DNA from: Calditrichaceae bacterium
GTDB lineage: Bacteria > Calditrichota > Calditrichia > RBG-13-44-9 > J075
Assembly: GCA_013360445.1 (NCBI GenBank)
Contig: JABWBP010000016.1
Location: 1-56,403, forward strand
Reading direction: 5' to 3'
DNA: 56,403 bases
The position numbers and the translations under genes were made by a program. Under the pieces are notes generated by a model. The model searched no databases, was not told where the DNA came from, and saw only the letters and a list, made by a program, of their open reading frames with translations. This document shows positions 17,081 through 23,593 of the stretch, piece after piece; position 1 is the first letter of the stretch; each line of letters begins with the position of its first letter.

Positions 17081-17365
17081 TCATTCAATATTATGATCAC
17101 CATTTTCAACTTCATCTGCAATTGCGCCGAAGCTCTGTTCATAGCCTTCGACGGATTCGCGCAAAAGGGAAAGAAGGTTTTTTACAGAAGCCGGGTTGGT
17201 TATAATCCTGCTATAAAGCTGAGGCTTTTTATGACCATTGTAGAGTTGGCCGAAATCGAGCACGAATTCAAAAGCATTATAACCGATCTTGAAATAATTA
17301 GCATAACGGCCTTCAAGGCCATTGGGCCTCTTCAAATTACTATGGTTTTTTTTGACATTCATCAT
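17081..17365 (-). CDS. DUF3467-family protein
   Basis: The 94-residue protein matches the DUF3467 pattern: GRYANYFKIGYNAFEFVLDFG near the start, then SRIITNPASVKNLLSLL and a Tyr-Glu-x-x-(Phe)-Gly end (GYEQSFGAI). DUF3467 proteins are small and uncharacterised, often found beside regulatory or surface-structure genes. The length is normal. It is the most upstream gene of the long minus-strand series and the closest to the sigma54-type activator, so it may be a regulatory or assembly partner of the locus. Confidence 0.75.
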   Translation of the reverse strand: MMNVKKNHSNLKRPNGLEGRYANYFKIGYNAFEFVLDFGQLYNGHKKPQLYSRIITNPASVKNLLSLLRESVEGYEQSFGAIADEVENGDHNIE

Positions 17366-17417
17366 CTCTTTGACCCTTCGCTATTTTGTTTTTCAATTAT
17401 GATGCCAGGCTTGCCAT

Positions 17418-17446
17418 ACATTACAATATTCGGTAGAAGTCTCCAA
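17418..17446 (-). promoter_or_regulatory. Possible promoter upstream of the structural-cluster operon
   Basis: On the minus strand TTGGAG (17446-17441) is followed after 17 bases by TAATGT (17423-17418), about 50 bases before the DUF3467 start. It is a moderate sigma70-like match. No -24/-12 (sigma54) element was seen, although a sigma54-type activator is encoded next door. Confidence 0.25.
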
Positions 17447-17505
17447 GAATCAGGAGCTTATTCGAGTTTTCTTTTTTATTGAAATGCTTGTTTTATTCCG
17501 GGAGT

Positions 17506-17668
17506 TGTCACAGGGGATGTTACAGTATAGAGTTGATGGTGTGGAACCGATGTTTTTAAGATGGAATGAGGCAACAGGAGAAAGCAAAAGAAAATAAGGC
17601 GGGAGACAGGGATAAGCACTGTCACTCAAAACTGTCACAAAAGTGTCACATCGCTTGGTAGTGTTACA
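17506..17668. promoter_or_regulatory. Cluster of six TGT(C/T)AC boxes between activator and operon
   Basis: Copies in the same orientation lie at 17506-17512 (TGTCACA), 17518-17524 (TGTTACA), 17620-17626 (TGTCACT), 17633-17639 and 17644-17650 (TGTCACA) and 17662-17668 (TGTTACA). They sit 60-260 bases upstream of the predicted operon promoter, a distance typical of enhancer sites for NtrC-type activators. The link to the neighbouring regulator is inference. The interval 17366-17663 holds no gene. Confidence 0.4.
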
Positions 17669-19049
17669 GCGTATTCATATGAGATTTTTTCTTCGAGTTT
17701 ATATGGGGTGAATCAGGTTTAGTAATGTGGTATTTTTCTATCTTTCGATAGATTGTCATGCGTGACCAGCGGAGCTTCCTCGCTGCTTTGCTAACGTTCC
17801 AATTGGTTGAAAACAGGGCAGAGACCAACTGTTCCCGGTCATCAAGAGGAAGATTTTCAATCTCTTTTAGCTTTTTTTGATAAAGCTCGGGCAGGTCGGC
17901 AAACTTGATCTGCCGCGAAGGAAGGTTAATAAAGATGGCCTCACATAGATTTTTTAGCTCCCGCACGTTTCCCGGCCAGTCGTAGCGCAGTAAGTACGCC
18001 CGGGTTTCTTCGGTAAACCCCTTCACCGACCGCCCAAAACGGTTATTAAAGTAGCCGATATAATGATCCAGCAAAAAGGGAATATCTTCTCTTCGCTCTC
18101 GCAATGGCGGTATGGTAATCCTGGCTACGTTCAAGCGATAATAAAGATCATTTCTGAAGTTCTTGGTTTCAACCAACTGTTCAAGATTCTGGTTTGTTGC
18201 GGCAATAATTCGTACATTCAAGTCTATGGGATAACGTCCTCCCAGGCGAAGGATTTGCCTGCTCTCTAAGATTCGCAAAATCTTGGCCTGGGCATAGAGG
18301 TTCATATCGCCAATCTCATCCAGAAAGATAGTTCCGTCATTAGCCAGCTCAAATTTGCCGCGTTGCATGGCCGTGGCCCCGGTGAAGGCTCCGCGTTCGA
18401 AGCCGAACAACTCACTTTCCATCAGACTGTCCGGCAGGGCGGCGCAGTTGATACAGATATATGGTTTATGTTTTCTGGGGCTGTTCTTGTGAATCAATTC
18501 GGCTACTAATTCCTTGCCGGTGCCGGTTTCTCCGGTGATCAGCACCGTGCTATCAGTGATGGCAACCCTTGATATATATGTTTTTAATGTCCGCATCACC
18601 ATATTGTCGCCAATCAATCCCTCGCTGCCAGTTAGATTACATGAAATCGTTTCTGGGTTAACCGAAGGAGTGACACAACGGCAATCGGTAAGAAGACCAT
18701 TTATACTGGTCAGCAAATCGTCAATTCCGAAAGGTTTCCTGAAATAGTCGTTGACCCCTGTTCGCAGGGCAGTTACGGCTATATCTTCTGAGTCCTCCTC
18801 TACTAACAGAATAATTGAAATCTCCTGGTTATGTCGCCGAATTTCCCTGGCAACATCCAATGCGTTCCAATCATTGTCATCCAATGACCCCAGAATGATG
18901 ATATCCAGGCTACAAGTTCGGATGATTTGTAGAACACTTACCCAATCGAATACCTCGATGAGTTCATGTCCCATAGAGAGCAATTGCCGTTTCAAATTCT
19001 GGCGCAGGATGATATCACGCTCAGCAATGAGGATAGTCGGGTTTTGCAT
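17664..19049 (-). CDS. NtrC-type sigma54-dependent activator with degenerate receiver
   Basis: The 461-residue protein has a receiver-like domain (1-120), an AAA+ sigma54-interaction domain (about 145-370) and a C-terminal Fis-type helix-turn-helix ([20 protein letters not shown]). Walker A is GETGTGKE, the sigma54-contact loop GAFTGA is intact, and Walker B is FLDEIGD, so it should activate sigma54 promoters. In the receiver the phospho-acceptor Asp is replaced by Gly (DIIILGS), though the conserved Lys (FRKPF) remains, so it probably is not switched by phosphorylation. The ATG at 19049 has GGGGGA upstream; a TTG at 19061 is the alternative. It lies directly upstream of the capsid-like operon on the same strand and is the likely regulator. 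Confidence 0.85.
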   Translation of the reverse strand: MQNPTILIAERDIILRQNLKRQLLSMGHELIEVFDWVSVLQIIRTCSLDIIILGSLDDNDWNALDVAREIRRHNQEISIILLVEEDSEDIAVTALRTGVNDYFRKPFGIDDLLTSINGLLTDCRCVTPSVNPETISCNLTGSEGLIGDNMVMRTLKTYISRVAITDSTVLITGETGTGKELVAELIHKNSPRKHKPYICINCAALPDSLMESELFGFERGAFTGATAMQRGKFELANDGTIFLDEIGDMNLYAQAKILRILESRQILRLGGRYPIDLNVRIIAATNQNLEQLVETKNFRNDLYYRLNVARITIPPLRERREDIPFLLDHYIGYFNNRFGRSVKGFTEETRAYLLRYDWPGNVRELKNLCEAIFINLPSRQIKFADLPELYQKKLKEIENLPLDDREQLVSALFSTNWNVSKAARKLRWSRMTIYRKIEKYHITKPDSPHINSKKKSHMNTL

Positions 19050-19404
19050 TGCTTCCCCCAATGAATTAAAGTAAAACCGACCAACGGGCCTTTATAATCC
19101 CGTTAGGTCACAAGCGGTGAATTCAAGTGAGAAGGTTTTCCAATGGTTTGTACACAACCCTTAATCCTTAAGAGTCGACAATCGAGTTATTCTTTTTGAT
19201 GTTTCAAGTGAAATGACAAAAGAAATTAAGTTGAAAAAGCAATCAGCCGTTAGCATTCAGCGATCAGCTCGATTTTTTATATAAAACCCGCCGCCACCCC
19301 GGGCCGGGCATCCACAACACCGCGGGCACATGAACGCCCGGCGCTGACCGGGAATGGCAGGCGGAAAGTTTTGGCGTTAAGAAAATATTTTAGGAACGTT
19401 TTAC
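19050..19404. other. Gene-free interval upstream of the activator
   Basis: About 350 bases contain no credible reading frame on either strand, no promoter of good quality and no stable terminator. The left half is AT-rich and must include the activator's promoter; the right half is GC-rich and holds loose complementary GGCGG/CCGCC stretches near 19285-19370. Confidence 0.4.
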
Positions 19405-19463
19405 TGGAGTAGTGGAGTAATGGATGAATGGAGTATTGAAAAATCCACCACTCCACCACTCCA
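19405..19463. repeat. Degenerate inverted repeat of TGGAG/GTGGAGTAATGG words
   Basis: A TGGAGTAGTGGAG... arm at 19405-19423 faces an imperfect complementary arm of CCACCACTCCA words at 19445-19463, just after the protease stop codon. It belongs to the family of short-word repeats found after several genes in the window. Confidence 0.5.
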
Positions 19464-19474
19464 ATCATCACGCT

Positions 19475-21406
19475 TTACTTCATCAAAATCATCTTCCGCG
19501 TCTGGGTAAACGAGCCCGCTCTAAGCCGGTAGAAGTACACCCCGCTGGACAATGGATTCCCAAAAGCATCTTTTCCGTCCCACTGCAGACGGTATTCACC
19601 GGGCGCCAGATTTTCACTCACCAGGGTGGCAACCTCCCTGCCGCTGACATCATAAACCTTCAATTCCACAAATGCGCCTGCCCCTTTGGGGAAACCTGCA
19701 ATCCCTGCCTGACTGGCGCCGGCAGGCAGGCGAAATTTGATATGAGTAGAGGGATTAAAGGGGTTGGGATAATTTTGATACAACCGGTAGCTCGCAGGAA
19801 CCTCGGCAGTGACCGGTTGAGGGATACTGGTAATTTGGCTGTCCATCCAGGCAATCGCCGCTTTTACAACGGTGTCATATCCCTGGGCAACGTCATCCGG
19901 TGTTAGCCAAACTTCTTCATCAACGACAAATTCATCATGCGTTAAATAGTGTCCCGGGTTGCTGACCAGGAACGCGTCCGCATCTGCATAACGTGATGTC
20001 CAATCGGAATTTCCCAGGTCTAATATTGTAGGGGCGTTGAAAGCCGCGGTAGTAGATTTGCCAAATATTCTGGCCCGGGGATGGAATTTCATGCGCAGGG
20101 CAACCTGGTCGCCGGAACTGACAGCGCCGGGACCGGTCAAAACCGCAACCGGTTTGTCATAGTAAGTGGAAGGGTTGCCATTGATGTTATAAAACGAAGG
20201 CGCTGCACAGACGAACATTGCCAGATGATTGTTGGGGTCGGCCCGGCAGGCAAAACCGATGGTTTCTACCGTCGTATTAAAGAGCAGTTCTAAGGCCGGA
20301 TTGCTCAAAAACATATTTCCCCCATAGTTTAACCGGAAATCTATGATTAAACCACTGGTCTCATGATTAAACATCAGGTCATTGACCGCCTGAAGAAATT
20401 CGTCCCCGGCGTTTCCCGTCCAGCCCATCACGTAGATATAGCCGATTTGCGTTCCCGATACAATCCCCCAATTGACATAGTCCTGCGCCAAAAGATTGGG
20501 TTTCGGGACCCCCGGGATGTCCATTTGTTCTGTGCCGAGGATGCTGGTGGTCTGCCCCGCCAAAGGCGCGGTTGGTAGATGAAGCGTATCCCCGGTATAA
20601 TATTTTACCACATCTAAGGTATCAAACAGATGCCAGTTCATCCCCGCGCTCATCAGCCAGGAATGCTCGTATGCGCTTTGGGAACATCCCCACCACCAAC
20701 CGGCAATCGGTAATTGTGCCGCCAATAATTGTTTGTAGAGTATCTTCCAGGGAACATTGTCATACCCCAGCACCACATCGCCCTGAACAAGCCCTAAGGG
20801 GTGGCCGTCAATAGTTTTATATACCAGCAGCGAACTGTCCGGCCGGGGGGTTAAACAAGCGCCGAAGTGGGTATTCACTCCCCATCCTCCGACAACTAAT
20901 AATGGAATCCCGGGAGCGAGCGGTGTAGTCCAGTTGACGATTTTATCCTCACAATTGGTATGAGCTTCCTTGAGCGCTAAGGAGAGGTAATTCATAATTG
21001 CCGCAAACCGTCCCCGGCTGACCCCGTTCAATGATGATATCTCTTCATAGTAAACACTTCTGAGTGAATCCCAGTTGACATCAAGATCCTGGAAACAAGC
21101 GAAATCCTGATCGATAGCATCGCAGAAGGTATTAAATATTGCTAATTTCTCGTTGGTGGGTAATCCCGGTCCCCAGGTTGAATCTATTATTGCCGCCCAA
21201 TCCGAACGGGAATAGAGGCCGGGCTTCTTTTTAATATGATTCGCTTTAAAATTTTTCGGAACCAATTGTTTCTGTAGAAAGATGGGAATCTCATCATCAA
21301 CCGGTAAAGAGGACTGCCCGAAAACTATTCCGGGAGAATACATAAATAGCAAGCTAAAAAACAAATATATCATAAATGATCTGCACAACTTGGATAGAGT
21401 TTTCAT
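19475..21406 (-). CDS. Secreted S41-family (C-terminal processing peptidase-like) protein with C-terminal sorting domain
   Basis: The 643-residue protein has an N-terminal signal peptide (SFMIYLFFSLLFMYSPGIVFGQ). A central S41 protease domain contains GLIIDFRLNYGGNMF and the nucleophile region AVLTGPGAVSSGDQVA, with Ser as the expected catalytic residue. The last 90 residues begin YQNYPNPFNPSTHIKF and end with RKMILMK, a FlgD-Ig/type IX-style sorting module of FCB bacteria. The ATG at 21406 has a perfect AAAGGAG ribosome site; the upstream in-frame extension does not. A palindromic repeat inside the gene (19704-19730) adds residues to the sorting domain. It probably acts at the cell surface or outside. 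The substrate is unknown. Confidence 0.85.
   Translation of the reverse strand: MKTLSKLCRSFMIYLFFSLLFMYSPGIVFGQSSLPVDDEIPIFLQKQLVPKNFKANHIKKKPGLYSRSDWAAIIDSTWGPGLPTNEKLAIFNTFCDAIDQDFACFQDLDVNWDSLRSVYYEEISSLNGVSRGRFAAIMNYLSLALKEAHTNCEDKIVNWTTPLAPGIPLLVVGGWGVNTHFGACLTPRPDSSLLVYKTIDGHPLGLVQGDVVLGYDNVPWKILYKQLLAAQLPIAGWWWGCSQSAYEHSWLMSAGMNWHLFDTLDVVKYYTGDTLHLPTAPLAGQTTSILGTEQMDIPGVPKPNLLAQDYVNWGIVSGTQIGYIYVMGWTGNAGDEFLQAVNDLMFNHETSGLIIDFRLNYGGNMFLSNPALELLFNTTVETIGFACRADPNNHLAMFVCAAPSFYNINGNPSTYYDKPVAVLTGPGAVSSGDQVALRMKFHPRARIFGKSTTAAFNAPTILDLGNSDWTSRYADADAFLVSNPGHYLTHDEFVVDEEVWLTPDDVAQGYDTVVKAAIAWMDSQITSIPQPVTAEVPASYRLYQNYPNPFNPSTHIKFRLPAGASQAGIAGFPKGAGAFVELKVYDVSGREVATLVSENLAPGEYRLQWDGKDAFGNPLSSGVYFYRLRAGSFTQTRKMILMK
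19704..19730. repeat. Palindromic repeat inside the protease coding sequence
   Basis: Arms CCTGCCTG and CGGCAGGCAGG surround a GGCGCC centre. The element is a relative of the one at 1697-1723. In frame it encodes part of AGASQAGIAGFPKGAGAF, which interrupts the usual run from IKFRLP to FVELKVYDVSG in the sorting domain. Confidence 0.6.
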
Positions 21407-21553
21407 CTTATTCTCCTTTGCTGAGATTGATTGGCTTAAAAAATGAGTAACGTAAATAGACAGGGATGCCCTCGTAGCCATCCCTGCCCATCTTATCCTT
21501 TTTACAGGCTATTCTCGTCTTCCGGAAGTTGGTAAACCGGCGGCAACGGAATC

Positions 21554-22114
21554 TTACCTGCAAAATTCATAAGTCACTGTTAATTCCCCCGCCGCGGCAT
21601 CCACAAGATTTATAATGATCGCACCGCAGGGAGTATCATACATCTTAAAGTATAGCCCTTTTAACGGTGTGAGATCGAATTGCCGCTCCTCGGTTATCCA
21701 GTGGTCGCAGGGGTCTTCGTTGTCGGTGTGAAAAACCTGTGCCAGAACCTGAACCGGCTGCGATTCCTGGAACGTTGTGCTTACCAATCGGAATTCGTGA
21801 ATTCTGCATCCGCCGCTGTAGGAAAGTGTAAATGTGATGATATCACCCCGGATCGTTGCGTCCTCCATAACAAAAAAGGCGGTCGGCCAGTCGGGCAGTT
21901 CCGGCAGGACAATGCACATTGGTACTTCGACGGAATCGCTATCATCATCGTTTTCCATAGTGTATTCTCCCATCCCCGGCATTGTTAACACCGCAGTGCT
22001 CCGAACATCTTCCCCGCTTTTCTGATCGGCCGCCGGATTCAGCGTTTGTTCCTCACAACTGAAAATAATCAGCGCCAGTAATGGCGCAACGAACTTCACC
22101 ATTTTGGTCTTCAT
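21554..22114 (-). CDS. Hypothetical lipoprotein
   Basis: The 186-residue protein has a short charged N-terminus, a hydrophobic stretch and a lipobox ending IIFSC (Cys20), so it is predicted to be lipidated. The rest is acidic at first (NDDDSDSVEVP), then beta-rich with three Cys, ending VTYEFCR. It resembles generic secreted beta-sandwich proteins but no family is recognised. The gene follows a region containing a 14-codon leader ORF with a perfect ribosome site. It is separated from the downstream protease gene by about 150 bases, so co-expression is possible. Confidence 0.65.
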   Translation of the reverse strand: MKTKMVKFVAPLLALIIFSCEEQTLNPAADQKSGEDVRSTAVLTMPGMGEYTMENDDDSDSVEVPMCIVLPELPDWPTAFFVMEDATIRGDIITFTLSYSGGCRIHEFRLVSTTFQESQPVQVLAQVFHTDNEDPCDHWITEERQFDLTPLKGLYFKMYDTPCGAIIINLVDAAAGELTVTYEFCR

Positions 22115-22229
22115 GGTGGTTACCCTCCAATATTGATTTGATTAATAGCTTAAAAGAACGGTTGATCTTAATACCTCATCAACCACTCTTATTTTCCTTA
22201 ATTCCGGGCGTGTTTCGTCCTGGTGCGTC

Positions 22230-22274
22230 TTACCGGAAGCCCCGGTCGGATTTGATTCCTGCGACGTGGTGCAT
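22230..22274 (-). CDS. Possible 14-codon leader peptide or micro-ORF
   Basis: An ATG at 22274 is preceded at ideal spacing by AGGGAGGTGAT, an almost perfect anti-Shine-Dalgarno match, far better than most genes here. It opens a frame encoding MHHVAGIKSDRGFR and then TAA. It lies about 115 bases upstream of the lipoprotein gene on the same strand. It could be a regulatory leader, a short secreted or signalling peptide, or the start of a gene broken by a frameshift. Confidence 0.4.
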   Translation of the reverse strand: MHHVAGIKSDRGFR

Positions 22275-22641
22275 TTATTATCACCTCCCTTTACAGTTTG
22301 TTGAACCCATATTGAAACCGAATGGGAATTGACACCTCCGGGCTATATAGTTAGTGAGGGGAGCACGCGTGTTTTTTTCTCAATTTTGCGTTGAAACCGG
22401 AATAAAAGCAGGTATCGTACTTCAATTTTATATCTATAGCTGTTTCATGGAAGTGTTATTCAGTATCAATCCGCATGTCCTCCGGGATTCATCTTGATTC
22501 TGCAAAAATCTACACAATCAGAAGACCGTTTGTCTAACGCTGGCGGATGAAATATTAGCGGTAGTGTATGATTTTGGATTTGATTTAGCTGAAAAGAGGA
22601 GTTCGGTAGCAGAGATCTTATTTCTCGAGACAAATTTTGAC
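22275..22641. other. Gene-free intergenic interval between divergent genes
   Basis: No credible gene is visible. On the minus strand near the left end are TATATAG and a second GGAGGTG not followed by ATG or GTG at normal spacing, which probably belong to the promoter and leader of the lipoprotein gene. The remainder is unremarkable AT-rich sequence. Confidence 0.4.
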
Positions 22642-22669
22642 TTGACAAACGCCCCTATTGTTTTATATT
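22642..22669 (+). promoter_or_regulatory. Strong predicted sigma70 promoter of the Fe-S carrier gene
   Basis: A perfect TTGACA (22642-22647) is followed after 16 bases by TATATT (22664-22669), about 110 bases before the start codon. This is the best canonical promoter seen in the window. Confidence 0.65.
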
Positions 22670-22676
22670 TTCAAAC

Positions 22677-22693
22677 CCGACTAAAGTAGTCGG
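22677..22693. promoter_or_regulatory. IscR/Rrf2-type operator
   Basis: CCGACTAAAGTAGTCGG is a palindrome with 7-base arms overlapping the expected transcription start of the Fe-S carrier promoter. It matches 16 of 17 positions of the E. coli IscR type 1 core consensus (YYGACTRWWWYAGTCRR). This predicts repression by a Fe-S-loaded Rrf2-family regulator, which must be encoded outside the window. Confidence 0.6.
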
Positions 22694-22779
22694 ATTTGTG
22701 TTTGAAATAGTTTTGCACGGATTCTTGCACAAACAACCGAAAAAAGAGCATAAAATTAAATAACAAAGAGGTGTTTAAC

Positions 22780-23121
22780 ATGGTCGGCACTGAAGTCAAA
22801 GTAACCGTTACCGATAAAGCGCTGAGCCAGATTCGGCGGATTATGGAGTCGGAAGGCAAAGCCGGCTACGGCCTGCGCGTCGGCGTGAAATCCGGGGGCT
22901 GCTCCGGGCTGAGCTACTACATGGAATTTGTCGATAAACCCCTGGCCAACGATCACGTTTTGGAATTCGGCGACGTGAAACTGTTCGTGGATATATTCAG
23001 CGGGATGTACCTGAGCGGCAGCGAGCTGGATTTTACCGACGGGCTGAACGGCTCCGGGTTTGCCTGGCATAATCCCAACGCCGCCCGCAGCTGCGGTTGT
23101 GGGCAGTCTTTCTCTGCGTAA
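22780..23121 (+). CDS. A-type iron-sulfur carrier protein (IscA/ErpA/HesB family)
   Basis: The 113-residue protein matches the HesB/IscA family: KALSQIRRIMESEGKAGYGLRVGVKSGGCSGLSYYMEF, FVDIFSGMYLSGSELDF and the C-terminal SCGCGQSFSA. The Cys of GGCSG and the two Cys of CGCG bind the cluster or iron for delivery to apo-proteins. The ATG at 22780 is preferred because GAGGTG lies just before it; a GTG nine bases upstream overlaps that site. It is controlled by a strong promoter with an IscR-type operator. A DUF2480-like gene follows after about 60 bases. Which of IscA, SufA or ErpA it is cannot be decided from sequence alone. Confidence 0.9.
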   Translation: MVGTEVKVTVTDKALSQIRRIMESEGKAGYGLRVGVKSGGCSGLSYYMEFVDKPLANDHVLEFGDVKLFVDIFSGMYLSGSELDFTDGLNGSGFAWHNPNAARSCGCGQSFSA

Positions 23122-23183
23122 CTTAGAGAAGGGAAAAGAGAAAAGGAAAAAGGTATAAGGAACAGGGGAAATAAGGAAAAGAT

Positions 23184-23459
23184 ATGCCTGAAACCATCAC
23201 GCCCAAGGCGATAACATTGGATATTAGCGATTTTTTCGAGAACGGCATCCTGCGGGAGAGCAGCTTCCGGGAAAAGGTGGCCGCCATCGACTGGGAAAAG
23301 GAATATAAAGATGCGAAGGTCATCATCAAGGGCTGCGACCGGGTTCCGGTTCCCACCTGGGCCTACCTGGTTCTGGCGGCGCACCTCGCTCCCCACGCCC
23401 GGCGCATCTTCTGGGGAGAGCCGTGCAGCGCGGTGCCGGTTTACGTCCGCCCGGCCTGA
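23184..23459 (+). CDS. Short DUF2480-like protein
   Basis: The 91-residue protein resembles DUF2480 of Bacteroidota: LDISDFFENGILRESSFREKVAAIDW at the start, then VIIKGCDRVPVPTWAYLVLAAHL and the C-terminal GEPCSAVPVY. Full DUF2480 proteins have about 160-170 residues with a repeated layout; this one has only one unit. Two Cys in conserved positions could bind a metal or cluster, which fits its location in the Fe-S carrier operon. The function of the family is unknown to me. The 60 bases before it are a polypurine short-word repeat. Confidence 0.65.
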   Translation: MPETITPKAITLDISDFFENGILRESSFREKVAAIDWEKEYKDAKVIIKGCDRVPVPTWAYLVLAAHLAPHARRIFWGEPCSAVPVYVRPA

Positions 23460-23478
23460 TGACTTTGCCGGGGAGGAG

Positions 23479-23498
23479 TGCAAAACTTCAGTTTTGCA
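23479..23498. repeat. Perfect 9-base-arm palindrome
   Basis: TGCAAAACT and AGTTTTGCA are separated by two bases in the gap between two converging genes. It could act as a bidirectional terminator stem, although no T-run follows, or be a dispersed repeat copy. Confidence 0.45.
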
Positions 23499-23593
23499 TG
23501 TGTAAATGTCCATCCCGGCCTGCCGGAATGGCGCTCCAATCAAAAACCAGCTTCAAGCCTGCCGGGCACAGCCGCCCTTTTTAGAACCCAAAT

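Noticed and set aside
2502-17365. Tailed-phage or contractile-injection interpretation of the cluster
   Set aside because: No terminase, portal, tape-measure, sheath, tube or baseplate-like protein is recognisable, and there is no large coiled-coil gene.
16990-17460. Search for a -24/-12 sigma54 promoter in front of the structural cluster
   Set aside because: No TGGCAC-N5-TTGC-like element was found on the minus strand; I therefore do not claim that the neighbouring activator drives this promoter directly.
22729-22746. Possible sigma54 promoter TTGCACGGATTCTTGCA upstream of the Fe-S carrier gene
   Set aside because: The spacing between the GG-like and GC elements is one base too long and the first element lacks GG; a canonical sigma70 promoter lies just upstream.
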